DNA of 60,436 nucleotides from an uncultured Alphaproteobacteria bacterium (GTDB lineage: Bacteria > Pseudomonadota > Alphaproteobacteria > RF32 > CAG-239). Where the stretch lies: contig CALXZH010000021.1 in the NCBI GenBank assembly GCA_944393175.1, positions 1 to 60,436 on the forward strand, in the 5' to 3' direction. The notes beneath the pieces were generated by a model. The model did not search any database and was not told the DNA's origin. It saw only the letters and a list, made by a program, of their open reading frames with translations. Both the position numbers and the translations under genes were made by a program. Positions 15,205 through 25,280 of the stretch are shown here, piece after piece. Within the stretch, counting starts at the first letter, position 1; every line of letters begins with the position of its first letter.

Positions 15205-16497
15205 ATGAAAAAAGAAGAATTGAAAAATAATCATGCTACTTCCCTTTCTTGGTGGGAAAAATCTGTGCAAATCCTTAAAGAGGCTTGGAAGTTTGCAAAT
15301 GAGTTTAATTTAGTTGATAAAATAAAAAATATTAAAGTACCTACAGCATTAAAAATCAGCGGTTTGGCTCTACTGCTCAGCAGTAAAAGTTTAGATGCCA
15401 AAGCGGCTCTTAACACTACCGTTAAAGATGCCAAGACAAACAAAACAGAAATTTCTTTTAACAAAAAAAATACCTCAAGTAAGGCTGCCAGCTTTTCTTA
15501 TGAGGCGGCTTTCCGTGCTTATTCAGGAAAATATTATAACGAAATTTGCAACGGCTCTCCTTGCTGGTTGGCTTCAACTTATGAAACAAACGGTGCGGGA
15601 ATCGGTAAACAGCCTAGCTCTATTGCTATGTGGAATGATAGAGGAAACTACCGCGGGCTAAACCAAATTAGTCCCGCTCATGCGCAAAAATTCTTAAAAT
15701 GGCTGGGAACTCAGCCGCAATTTAAGTCTGTGTACCAATCACTTAATACAGGCGGTGTCGGTAAAGCCAACTGGCAAAAAACGGCTAAAGCTCATGAACA
15801 CCTTATGACGGAAGCTTTTGAATGGTATATGGTGGAAGTGTATAATGCAGACAACTTTAAGGCCATTCAAGATAAACTTAATGAGGCAAAGCTCAATGTC
15901 AGTCTTAAAAAACTCCATCCGGCAATTATTTCGGCAATGCACCAATTGATGGTGGAATCCCCCAGCCGTAAAAACATGATTGCTAATAAGATTGTCAGGT
16001 TTATGGAAAATCATAACGGAGATGCGCAAAAATTAAATTCGGAAGAATTTATCAAAACGCTTATCTCTAATCAATCTATTCAAAAAAGAGCTCTGGCTTT
16101 GTTTAATAATAAATCCGTCAAATGGAAAGTTGCTCAATTTGATTCTTTGTTGGCTAAGGTTCAACCTACAAACAATGATGCAAAATCTTGGTTCGACGAA
16201 CAATCTGAAGCCCTACAAAAAAAGCAAAAAGATAAACAAACAAAAAATCGTTTGGCTCAAGAGAATCTGAAAGATAAAAGTATTTTGAATCAGCATTTTC
16301 AAAATATTTTGAAAAAAGAGCAAAAGTTGCGTTTTCCGGAGGCGGTTTCTGAAGAACTAAAACAAGCAAGAAAAATTGCCGCAGGAAAAGCAAAGGCTAA
16401 GCGCTCTTTGAAATCTCAACCTGTTAGTGACGAAATCAAAAAACGTACCATTACACCTAGTATGGTTACACACAAAAAATCTTCGGAAAGAATATAA
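15205..16497 (+). CDS. unknown protein with possible lysozyme-like core and Lys-rich tail
   Basis: The frame opens at 15043, but AACGGAG precedes ATG 15205, giving 430 residues. A hydrophobic helix at about 48-60 (KISGLALLLSS) could be an internal membrane anchor or an uncleaved signal. The core (about 95-290) contains AAFRAYSGKYYNE, ASTYETNGAGIGKQPSS, YRGLNQISPAHAQKFLKWLG and HEHLMTEAFEWYM, a Glu followed by a Gly/Asn/Gln-rich stretch reminiscent of lysozyme-like or VgrG-associated muramidases. The last 120 residues are very basic and low complexity. The muramidase idea is an inference without a confirmed catalytic pair. Confidence 0.55.
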   Translation: MKKEELKNNHATSLSWWEKSVQILKEAWKFANEFNLVDKIKNIKVPTALKISGLALLLSSKSLDAKAALNTTVKDAKTNKTEISFNKKNTSSKAASFSYEAAFRAYSGKYYNEICNGSPCWLASTYETNGAGIGKQPSSIAMWNDRGNYRGLNQISPAHAQKFLKWLGTQPQFKSVYQSLNTGGVGKANWQKTAKAHEHLMTEAFEWYMVEVYNADNFKAIQDKLNEAKLNVSLKKLHPAIISAMHQLMVESPSRKNMIANKIVRFMENHNGDAQKLNSEEFIKTLISNQSIQKRALALFNNKSVKWKVAQFDSLLAKVQPTNNDAKSWFDEQSEALQKKQKDKQTKNRLAQENLKDKSILNQHFQNILKKEQKLRFPEAVSEELKQARKIAAGKAKAKRSLKSQPVSDEIKKRTITPSMVTHKKSSERI

Positions 16498-16502
16498 TTT
16501 TC

Positions 16503-16550
16503 TTGACTAACGAAAAGAACTAAAGTAGAACAAATTATAGCAATTTGTTC
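16503..16550 (+). promoter_or_regulatory. lexA promoter with alphaproteobacterial LexA box and overlapping palindrome
   Basis: TTGACT (16503-16508) and TAGAAC (16526-16531) are 17 bp apart. GAAC-N7-GAAC occupies 16517-16531; on the minus strand this is GTTC-N7-GTTC, the established alphaproteobacterial LexA operator. GAACAAAT-N7-ATTTGTTC (16528-16550) is an overlapping perfect 8-bp inverted repeat. LexA bound here would cover the -10 box, giving autorepression. Confidence 0.8.
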
Positions 16551-16571
16551 TATTTTTGTATTGAGGTAACC

Positions 16572-17228
16572 ATGCTGACTGAAAAACAATATAAGCTTTT
16601 GATGTTTATTAATAAAACTTTGAAAGAAAGCGGGTGTTCCCCTTCTTTTGAGGAAATGAAAAACGCTGTCGGTCTGAAGTCTAAGTCAGGTATTCATGCC
16701 TTGATTACGGAATTAGAAGAAAGAAATTTTATCAAAAAACTTCCGCATAAAGCGCGTGCCTTAGAGGTTGTTCGATTGCCTAAATTTAAGCCCAGCGCCA
16801 TAATTGCCGAAGAAAAAAAACGTGAAATTGCCTTGCAAAACAGTGCTGCGCAAATTCCGCTTTATGGTAAAATTGCCGCAGGAACTCCGATTGAAGCAAT
16901 TGCTAATGAAACGGAAACTATATCCGTACCCTTTGATATGGTTGAAAAAGGAATGTATTATGCCCTCACCATTGAAGGTGATTCCATGATTGAAGCAGGC
17001 ATTTTGGATGGTGACACCGTAATTATCAAAAAAGCCGATACGGCAAACAACGGTGATATAGCCGTTGCTTTGGTTGATGATTGCGAGGCTACATTGAAGG
17101 TTATCAAACGCGATAAAAACGATATTTTGCTTATTCCATGCAATAAAGATTATGAAACCAGAACTTTGCCGGCAAACCGTGTAAAAATTCAAGGCATTTT
17201 AAGCGGGCTTATCAGACAATACCATTAG
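16572..17228 (+). CDS. lexA: LexA SOS repressor
   Basis: LexA represses DNA-damage genes and cleaves itself when RecA filaments form. The 218-residue product has an N-terminal winged helix (about 3-65, [20 protein letters not shown]), the scissile bond A103-G104 in IAAGTP, catalytic Ser138 in GDSMIEAGI and Lys176 in ATLKVIKRD. All elements for self-cleavage are present. The frame is open to 16545, but GAGGTAACC precedes ATG 16572. Its own operator overlaps the promoter. Confidence 0.95.
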   Translation: MLTEKQYKLLMFINKTLKESGCSPSFEEMKNAVGLKSKSGIHALITELEERNFIKKLPHKARALEVVRLPKFKPSAIIAEEKKREIALQNSAAQIPLYGKIAAGTPIEAIANETETISVPFDMVEKGMYYALTIEGDSMIEAGILDGDTVIIKKADTANNGDIAVALVDDCEATLKVIKRDKNDILLIPCNKDYETRTLPANRVKIQGILSGLIRQYH

Positions 17229-17242
17229 TCTACAAGTTACAA

Positions 17243-17272
17243 AAAAACGCCTTATCACTGAGGCGTTTTTTT
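17243..17272. terminator. intrinsic terminator after lexA
   Basis: AAAAACGCCT (17243-17252) pairs with AGGCGTTTTT (17261-17270), followed by further T residues. Confidence 0.85.
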
Positions 17273-17296
17273 GCGAACTTTTGGGAAAGTTTGCTT

Positions 17297-17941
17297 TTAT
17301 ATTAATCCCATTTTTTGCGCCATTATAAGTGCCTGAGTGCGATTGGTGGCGCCGACTGAACGCAGCAAAGCATTTATATGCAATTTGACGGTTGCTTCCG
17401 AGACGCCGATTTCGTAAGCAATCTGTTTGTTAGACATTCCTTGCGCCACCAAGCCTAATACTTGCAGTTGTCGTGCGGTTAAATTTTTGCCTTTAGATAC
17501 GGCAACCGTAGCACTATTTTTTTGTGAGCCCGAAAGAGACGGATTAGGCTCCAAGACGGACGGCGGAAGATATGTGCCTCCGTCTAAAATTAACTGTAAT
17601 GCTCCCGATAAAATTTTTGGCTCCGTGCGCTTGGGAATATAGCCGCTCGCTCCGCCTTCAATGGATTTACGTATATCTCGCGGATTTTCAGAGGCTGAAA
17701 TTATGACATAGCGTGCGCCGTTTGCATGTTGACGGATGGCTGAAAGTCCTTCTTCCCAACTCATGTCCGGCATATCTAAATCCACGATTATTAAATCCAG
17801 CTTTTTCTCGTCAGATAAAATCTTGAGGGCTTGCGAAAAATTTGCGGCTTGAAAAACAAACATGTCTGGATTCAATTTTTCAAGTTGCAAACTTAGTCCG
17901 TCGCGAAAAAGCGCGTGGTCATCGGCAATCAGAACTTTCAT
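17297..17941 (-). CDS. NarL/FixJ-type response regulator
   Basis: The 214-residue product has a receiver domain (1-120) with the acidic pocket DD7-8, phospho-acceptor Asp54 in IIVDLDMPDM, conserved Thr/Ser position in IISAS and Lys104 in GYIPKR. A LuxR-type helix-turn-helix follows (about 150-214): LTARQLQVLGLVAQGMSNKQ and VSEATVKLHINALLRSVGAT. It should bind DNA as a phosphorylated dimer. No histidine kinase lies nearby, so it is an orphan in this window, and its signal and targets are unknown. Confidence 0.9.
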   Translation of the reverse strand: MKVLIADDHALFRDGLSLQLEKLNPDMFVFQAANFSQALKILSDEKKLDLIIVDLDMPDMSWEEGLSAIRQHANGARYVIISASENPRDIRKSIEGGASGYIPKRTEPKILSGALQLILDGGTYLPPSVLEPNPSLSGSQKNSATVAVSKGKNLTARQLQVLGLVAQGMSNKQIAYEIGVSEATVKLHINALLRSVGATNRTQALIMAQKMGLI

Positions 17942-18064
17942 TTATATCTCTCCTGTTGGTTCTAAGCAATATTTATACTAAAAGTTTTAATTTTAGATTA
18001 ATCAATCGTTTTAATATAGATAATTACCTTATTCAACTTTACAAGAGAGTTTTATGGTTTCGTA

Positions 18065-18532
18065 TTATTTGTCGTTTGGCAAAAGCATATAGGCCACACC
18101 GGCTTCTTTAAACATTTGCTCTGAATATGCCAATTTATCGCGCCAGGTGTTTTGTGGGGTATTGGCATCTATTTTTACCTCATGGGTGACAACCATTTTT
18201 ATGCCTGACTGAATAATGGCTCTGGCGCAATCCGTGCAAGGCGCATGGGTCGCATACATCACACAGCCCTTTAGGGATGTTCCCGTTAAACAAGCGTTAT
18301 AGATGGCATTGCGTTCGGCATGTTCAAAAAAGTCATATTTGGTCGGGCGTTCCATTCGTTCGGGAATATTATCATCTACCCCTCGCACCAGCCCATTATA
18401 CCCCGTGGCTCTGATTTCTCTGTCGGGACCAACCACAATTGCTCCGGTCTTCGTCGATGGGTCTTTTGACCAAGTTGCCACAAGTTCTGCTACTTCCATA
18501 AAGCGTTTATGCCATTTTTCCGAAAACATCAT
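18065..18532 (-). CDS. dCMP deaminase family protein
   Basis: The 155-residue protein has the zinc-dependent cytidine/deoxycytidylate deaminase motif H71-A-E73 and P98-C99-T-D-C102. The start KDPSTKTGAIVVGPDREIRATGYNG (in parts) and the insertion with PERMERPTKYDFFEHAERN match bacterial dCMP deaminases of the ComEB type. The reaction would be dCMP to dUMP, feeding thymidylate synthesis. It is a lone gene between the response regulator and the divergent eno. Confidence 0.9.
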   Translation of the reverse strand: MMFSEKWHKRFMEVAELVATWSKDPSTKTGAIVVGPDREIRATGYNGLVRGVDDNIPERMERPTKYDFFEHAERNAIYNACLTGTSLKGCVMYATHAPCTDCARAIIQSGIKMVVTHEVKIDANTPQNTWRDKLAYSEQMFKEAGVAYMLLPNDK

Positions 18533-18706
18533 TTTCTCCTTTTGAGTTTTTTCTTAATTTTAATTAAGTTTCTTTTTTTATACAAGATTTTTTCTTTGCT
18601 TCTTTTCCACATTTGGCAATAAAAATCTTTGAAATGCGAGTCTTTCTCTTGACATTATTACTAAAATATCCCACTTTATACCCAGTTCATTTTATAAATT
18701 AATTAG

Positions 18707-20029
<1,323 letters not shown>

Positions 20030-20057
20030 TCTGTTACAGATTTAGCTAAAAATGCAC

Positions 20058-20094
20058 ACTCCTCTGAAAAAACTCTTTTCAGAGGAGTTTTTTT
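20058..20094 (+). terminator. intrinsic terminator after eno
   Basis: ACTCCTCTGAAAA (20058-20070) pairs with TTTTCAGAGGAGT (20076-20088), followed by eight T residues. Confidence 0.9.
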
Positions 20095-20124
20095 TGCTAA
20101 TCTGATGTCTGAATGGAGGGAAAT

Positions 20125-20892
20125 ATGCTGATTAAAATTTTAGGCTCCGGCTCGGCTTATGGAACACCAATGTGTTTTAATAACTGGGGGGATATTGTTC
20201 ATAAAGAAGACCCTCATAACCTGAGGAGCCGCTTTTCAATTTATTTGGAAGATGATGGACACAGAATGCTCGTTGATATGGGGCCGGAATTTCGGCTGCA
20301 GACAATTGAAAATAATATTTCGGATATTGACGGCGTCTTTCTTACCCATGGGCATTATGACCATATTGCCGGCGTGCCTGAACTATTCCGCGCAGCAGCC
20401 TTGCTTGACAAGTGCCTCAATATTTATGCCTCCGAAGAAACCTTGCAAGAAGTTAAAAACTGCTATGGTTATATGTTTGGTAACTTTCATGAAGCAGGAA
20501 AAGAAAAAATTGTTTGGCACACCATTGCAAGCGGGGTCAACAAAATTGAAGAGATGGATTGGTTATGCATGGAATTTCCTCACCACAATTTGCATACTAC
20601 CGGCTTTAGGTATAAAGACATGGCGCTTATTACAGATTATGAGTCAATTCCGGAACAAAATATTCCTAAATTGCAAAACCTTAAGCTTTTGATTATTGAG
20701 TGCAACAACGGTTTGCAACAAGTGCAAAACGGACATAGCAACTGGTATCTTATCAAAAGCTATTTAGAACGCATTAACCCGCAAAAGGTTATTTTGACTC
20801 ACCTTTCGCCCAAGGTGGATATTGAGATTTTAGGCAAAGAATTGCCAAACAACGTCACCCTTGCCTATGATGGTATGGTAGTTACATTATAA
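20125..20892 (+). CDS. MBL-fold metallohydrolase (PhnP-like)
   Basis: The 255-residue product has the metallo-beta-lactamase fold: the metal motif H75-x-H77-x-D79-H80 in FLTHGHYDHIAG, an N-terminal ILGSGSAYGTP loop typical of the PhnP/arylsulfatase subgroup, then MEFPHHNLHTTGFR, ALITDY, LLIIECNNG and ILTHLSPKVD. It is likely to hydrolyse a phosphodiester or another ester; the exact substrate is not known. GGAGGGAAAT supports ATG 20125 over the earlier ATG 20113. A shared terminator separates it from valS. Confidence 0.85.
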   Translation: MLIKILGSGSAYGTPMCFNNWGDIVHKEDPHNLRSRFSIYLEDDGHRMLVDMGPEFRLQTIENNISDIDGVFLTHGHYDHIAGVPELFRAAALLDKCLNIYASEETLQEVKNCYGYMFGNFHEAGKEKIVWHTIASGVNKIEEMDWLCMEFPHHNLHTTGFRYKDMALITDYESIPEQNIPKLQNLKLLIIECNNGLQQVQNGHSNWYLIKSYLERINPQKVILTHLSPKVDIEILGKELPNNVTLAYDGMVVTL

Positions 20893-20921
20893 ATCTCGGT
20901 TTTGTTTCATTATCTAAAATG

Positions 20922-20947
20922 AAAGCCTCTCTTGCGAGAGGCTTTTT
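20922..20947. terminator. bidirectional intrinsic terminator
   Basis: AAAGCCTCTC (20922-20931) pairs with GAGAGGCTTT (20936-20945) between the convergent hydrolase and valS genes. Confidence 0.9.
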
Positions 20948-20952
20948 ATTGT

Positions 20953-23598
20953 TTAGAAGTTGGCAATACGAGCAAGCGCTTCTTCTATCTTGGCTTTGTT
21001 TTCCATTGCCTCGGCTTGACGGCGTTTTTCTTCTTCAACAACCTTAGCCGGTGCTTTTTCGACAAAGCTCGGATTGCTCAGCTTGCGGGCATAGCCTTCC
21101 AAATATTTGTTTAAATTCGCAAGTTCTTTATTCAAGCGCTCTTTCTCGGCGGCAAAGTCAACAATGCCTTTTAAGGGCATTAAGATAACCCCTACCCTGA
21201 AAACGCTTGAAACCATATCTTTGCTGATTTCTTGTCCCTCGGCAAATGGTTCCAATTTTTCCAAACGGGCAAGAGAGCAAATAATTTGATTGAAGGTTTG
21301 CAAATTACGCTTTGAGTGCTCGTTGCCGTCTTTGAGGTAAACCGTAACCTTGGCTCCGGCCGGAATATTCATTTCGGCTCTGAGGGAACGAATTGTGCTT
21401 ATCATCTCGATTGACCAATCAACCTCTTCCATAGCCTGTTTATCATAGCTTTCAGCTTGCGGCCAAGGTTGTTTAATCAATTTGTGTTGACGTTTCTCAC
21501 TCGTGTTGTTCCACAATTGGGTCGTAATAAAGGGCATAAACGGATGCAGAATAATCAATATTCTATCCAATACCCAAGCAAAAGTGGAGCGCGTTTCAGC
21601 TTTGGCGGCTTCATCCTCACCATACAATATCGGTTTAATCATTTCGATATACCAATCGCAGAATGAGCCCCAAGTGAATTGATATACCGCATTGGCTGCA
21701 TCTGAGAAACGGAAATCATTGAGGTTCTTTGTAACCTCTTGGGTGGCTTCTTTTACTTTGGCAATTATCCAACGGTTGGTGGCAAGTTGGGCTTTGCTTG
21801 CGTCAAAGTCGTCAGCCAACTTACACTCGTTCATTTCGCCAAAGCGAGCGGCGTTCCACAATTTGGTAGCAAAGTTTCTGTAACCGGCAATGCGAGATTC
21901 TGACATGTTAATATCGCGGCCTTGGGTTTCCATTGCTGCCATAAAGAAGCGCAGAGCATCGGCACCGTATTGGTCAATCAAAATCATCGGGTCAATGGTG
22001 TTGCCCTTGGATTTTGACATCTTTTGGCCTTTTTCATCTCTAACCAGCCCGTGAATATAGCATTTGCGGAACGGAACACGTTTCATCATATACATACTCA
22101 TCATCATCATGCGGGCAACCCAGAAAAAGATGATGTCAAAACCGGTTACCAAAACCGAAGTCGGATAGAAGGTATCCAGATATTCGCTCTTATCCGGCCA
22201 GCCTAAAGTTGAAAAAGCCCACAAGCCTGAGGAGAACCAGGTATCCAGAACATCGGTTTCACGAGTTAATTCTACGTGTTTGCCATAATGTTTATCGGCT
22301 GCGGCTTGAGCTTCTTCCTCATTTTCTTCACAGAAGATTTTACCATCCGGGCCATACCATATCGGCATTTGGTGTCCCCACCAGAGTTGGCGCGAAATAC
22401 ACCACGGTTGGATATTTCTCATCCACTCAAAATAGGTCTTTTCATAAGACTTCGGAACAAACTCCATTTCGCCTTTTTCTACAGCTTCAATTGCTTTAAC
22501 TGCTAATTTCGGCGCATCAACAAACCATTGGTCCGTCATTAAAGGTTCAATAACAACCCCTGACCTATCGCCATAAGGAATTACCATCGGGTGGTCTTCA
22601 ATTTTTTCCATCAAGCCCAGTTCTTCCAACTTCTCAATGGTCTTTTTGCGGGCGGTTTGTGTGTCCATTCCCGGGAAAGGCGTATTCTCGTTTAAGGTAG
22701 CATCCTCGTTGAGAATATTAATCATCGGCAAATTATGACGTTTGCCAACTTCAAAGTCATTAAAGTCATGTGCCGGGGTGATTTTTACCGCACCGGTTCC
22801 CTTTTCGGGGTCGGCATGGTCATCGGCAATAATCGGAATCTCGCGATTGACAATCGGCAAAATTGCTTTTTTGCCAATGAGGTGTTTGAGTTTTTCATTG
22901 TCTTTTGATACGGCAACCGCAGTATCCCCGAACATGGTTTCCGGACGGGTGGTGGCAATGTGAATATACTCTCCCTTTTCTCCTGCAATCGGATATTTGT
23001 AGTAATACATTTTGCCGACGGTTTCTTTTTGGACAACTTCCAAATCCGATACCGCGGTCATAAATTTAGAATCCCAGTTAACCAGTTTTTTGGCTTTATA
23101 AATCAAGCCGTCTTTATACATATTTACAAAAATTTTGCGTACGGCGCGGCTCAAGCCCTCATCCATGGTAAAACGTTCACGCGACCAATCGCAAGATGCA
23201 CCTAAGCGACGTAATTGTTTGCAAATCGTGCCGCCGGATTTTTCTCTCCATTTCCAAACGGTTTCAATGAATTTTTCACGACCCAAATCATGACGCGAAA
23301 TGCCTTCTTTGGCCAAATTTCTTTCAACAACCATTTGGGTGGCAATACCGGCGTGGTCAGTTCCCGGTTGCCATAAGACCTTCTTGCCCAACATACGATT
23401 ATAGCGGATTAAAATATCTTGCAAGGTATCATCCAAGGCATGGCCTAAGTGCAAAACGCCGGTTACGTTCGGAGGAGGAATAACGATGGAAAAAGCCTCT
23501 GATGAACTTCTCATATCGGGTTTAAAATCGCCGCTTTGTTCCCAATCAGCGTAAATTTTTTCTTCAAACTCTTTAGGGTTATAATTTTTTTCTAACAT
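20953..23598 (-). CDS. valS: valyl-tRNA synthetase
   Basis: The 881-residue enzyme charges tRNA-Val and edits mischarged threonine. The HIGH signature is HLGH in NVTGVLHLGHALDDTL, the editing CP1 domain has TTRPETMFGDTAVAV, and the KMSKS loop is in GQKMSKSKGNTIDPM. The C-terminal coiled coil (FAAEKERLNKELANLNKYLEG, in parts) is typical of ValRS. The length is standard for alphaproteobacteria. It is the last of a tolC-popZ-valS order seen in alphaproteobacteria. Confidence 0.95.
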   Translation of the reverse strand: MLEKNYNPKEFEEKIYADWEQSGDFKPDMRSSSEAFSIVIPPPNVTGVLHLGHALDDTLQDILIRYNRMLGKKVLWQPGTDHAGIATQMVVERNLAKEGISRHDLGREKFIETVWKWREKSGGTICKQLRRLGASCDWSRERFTMDEGLSRAVRKIFVNMYKDGLIYKAKKLVNWDSKFMTAVSDLEVVQKETVGKMYYYKYPIAGEKGEYIHIATTRPETMFGDTAVAVSKDNEKLKHLIGKKAILPIVNREIPIIADDHADPEKGTGAVKITPAHDFNDFEVGKRHNLPMINILNEDATLNENTPFPGMDTQTARKKTIEKLEELGLMEKIEDHPMVIPYGDRSGVVIEPLMTDQWFVDAPKLAVKAIEAVEKGEMEFVPKSYEKTYFEWMRNIQPWCISRQLWWGHQMPIWYGPDGKIFCEENEEEAQAAADKHYGKHVELTRETDVLDTWFSSGLWAFSTLGWPDKSEYLDTFYPTSVLVTGFDIIFFWVARMMMMSMYMMKRVPFRKCYIHGLVRDEKGQKMSKSKGNTIDPMILIDQYGADALRFFMAAMETQGRDINMSESRIAGYRNFATKLWNAARFGEMNECKLADDFDASKAQLATNRWIIAKVKEATQEVTKNLNDFRFSDAANAVYQFTWGSFCDWYIEMIKPILYGEDEAAKAETRSTFAWVLDRILIILHPFMPFITTQLWNNTSEKRQHKLIKQPWPQAESYDKQAMEEVDWSIEMISTIRSLRAEMNIPAGAKVTVYLKDGNEHSKRNLQTFNQIICSLARLEKLEPFAEGQEISKDMVSSVFRVGVILMPLKGIVDFAAEKERLNKELANLNKYLEGYARKLSNPSFVEKAPAKVVEEEKRRQAEAMENKAKIEEALARIANF

Positions 23599-23675
23599 CT
23601 TTTATCCTTAAACTCTAAATTTTGATTGTAATTGTCTGTTTATTAACATTTATTTTTGGTTATGTAAACCGCAAA

Positions 23676-23703
23676 ATGCTCTCAAAAATCAATTTGAGAG
23701 CAT
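23676..23703 (-). terminator. stem-loop after the popZ gene
   Basis: ATGCTCTCAAA (23676-23686) pairs with TTTGAGAGCAT (23693-23703). On the minus strand it is followed by only a short T-run, so termination may be partial and could allow read-through into valS. Confidence 0.5.
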
Positions 23704-23733
23704 AAATCTGTTAAGACCGGTTCCGGAATACCG

Positions 23734-25254
23734 TTATGAACCGACCTTTGCCATCACTCGTTCGATTTCTTTTGAGACGACCGCTTCTACGATTGCCGGT
23801 AAATTTGCATCAAGCCAGGCTTGGGTTTGAGCGGCAACAGCCTCTCTGGCATAAGTTTCAAAATTAGCATCCATTTGCTGGGTAACTTGTTTGACAACCG
23901 CCTCTCTGACCAACTCGGCAATCGATTGCGACGAATTTTTAATCGGTTCCGATGCTTCGACAACTTCGGTTTCAGGCATTACTTGCGCCTGAGCATTTTT
24001 CTTTTCAGCAAATAATTTGGCGAAATTGTTAATGATATTGGCCGAAACATCAGCGGCATCTGTTGATGTATTTTCAGAAAGTGTGGAAACTTCCGGCTCA
24101 ACCGCGTTGCTGCTAACCTCCGGCTGGCTTTGTGGTTCCGGCATTGTCTCATTTTCCTTGATGTCGGTTTGATTGCCTAAAATGGCACTGAGCGTTTCAC
24201 TGTCAATTTCAGAATCTGAGGTTTGAACATCAAAATCGTCTGCATTATTCTCGGTTGCGACCATACTTTCTTTCAGTTGGCTGGGAGCAATCTCGGTTGT
24301 AACGCGACTTTCAGGTTCAAAAATCGGCTCTGCATCTACGTCTACTTTCGGCAAATCAAAGTCAAGAGGCGGAATGGCTGCTTTGATACTTTCTTGGCGC
24401 TGTTCTTCTTCCGCTTGCAAGGCATCTTCAGTTGATTGTTCCGTTGCAATGGGAGCAGAAGTCGCTGCATCATCAGATGTATTATTTATCGGCTCCGAGA
24501 TATTGAAATTTGATAAATCTTCAATATTAACATTTTCACTTTCTGACAGAGCATCATCTAATGAAAAAGGTTCTTCCGAATCCGATTGCGGTTCGGATGA
24601 TTGCATTAATACGTCCGCCGCAAGAGGTGCTTGAATGGTATTAACTTCACGAATTTGCGGTGCCGCATCTTTAGTTGGTGTTTCATCTTCCTCATGGTCT
24701 AGGACTTGCGGGGCATTTGTCACTGTTTGCGATGCTTGAGATGAGCTTGTTTCATTCTGAACAGATGATGCCAAATTACTGAGATTGAGAATATCATCTT
24801 CAGAGATTTCGGGCTCGGAAGAATCGTTCATATTTTCAAGAATAACTTTGTCATCGGCATCATCAATTATCATGGACGGAGACAAATCAAAAACATCATC
24901 TTCTTCCAGAGTATCCTCTTCATCTTCCTGTTTTGCGGCGGCAGATGCGTCATTTGGCGTGGTGAGTTGAGGCTCTGCTTGTATCGGAGAGGCACTTGGT
25001 GCAGCAGATGTTTGTTCATCTACATCAGGCAAAGCTGAGAGGATTGAAGTATCAACATCATCTAAGTTAATATTGTCTTCTTCAGGAGTTTCGGTAACCG
25101 TTTGAGGCTCTGATGTTTGCAGAGTTTCAGCGGTCTGTGTTTGCGATGCAGGCTGAGCTTCGTCTTGTTGGGCGGCATTATCTTCCATTAATATACTGCG
25201 AATGGAAGATAAAATATCATCCATGGACATATCTTGATTTGGTTCTTCAGCCAT
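23734..25254 (-). CDS. popZ: PopZ/DUF2497 polar organising protein with long acidic linker
   Basis: PopZ forms a polar hub that anchors the chromosome origin and cell-cycle proteins. The N-terminus MSMDDILSSIRSILMED and the C-terminal block (about 440-506: SIAELVREAVVKQVTQQMD, LDANLPAIVEAVVSKEIERV) are the two conserved PopZ regions that bind clients and oligomerise. Between them lies a disordered linker of nearly 400 residues, rich in Glu, Asp, Ser, Thr and Gln. At 506 residues it is far longer than Caulobacter PopZ (about 177). The position between tolC and valS is the common alphaproteobacterial context. Confidence 0.85.
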   Translation of the reverse strand: MAEEPNQDMSMDDILSSIRSILMEDNAAQQDEAQPASQTQTAETLQTSEPQTVTETPEEDNINLDDVDTSILSALPDVDEQTSAAPSASPIQAEPQLTTPNDASAAAKQEDEEDTLEEDDVFDLSPSMIIDDADDKVILENMNDSSEPEISEDDILNLSNLASSVQNETSSSQASQTVTNAPQVLDHEEDETPTKDAAPQIREVNTIQAPLAADVLMQSSEPQSDSEEPFSLDDALSESENVNIEDLSNFNISEPINNTSDDAATSAPIATEQSTEDALQAEEEQRQESIKAAIPPLDFDLPKVDVDAEPIFEPESRVTTEIAPSQLKESMVATENNADDFDVQTSDSEIDSETLSAILGNQTDIKENETMPEPQSQPEVSSNAVEPEVSTLSENTSTDAADVSANIINNFAKLFAEKKNAQAQVMPETEVVEASEPIKNSSQSIAELVREAVVKQVTQQMDANFETYAREAVAAQTQAWLDANLPAIVEAVVSKEIERVMAKVGS

Positions 25255-25280
25255 AATGCACCACCATTAATCCTATAATA

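Noticed and set aside
22209..22499. Open frames on the plus strand inside valS, lysS and argS
   Set aside because: They lie fully inside well-identified synthetase genes in other frames, lack ribosome-binding sites and show no domain; they are shadow frames.
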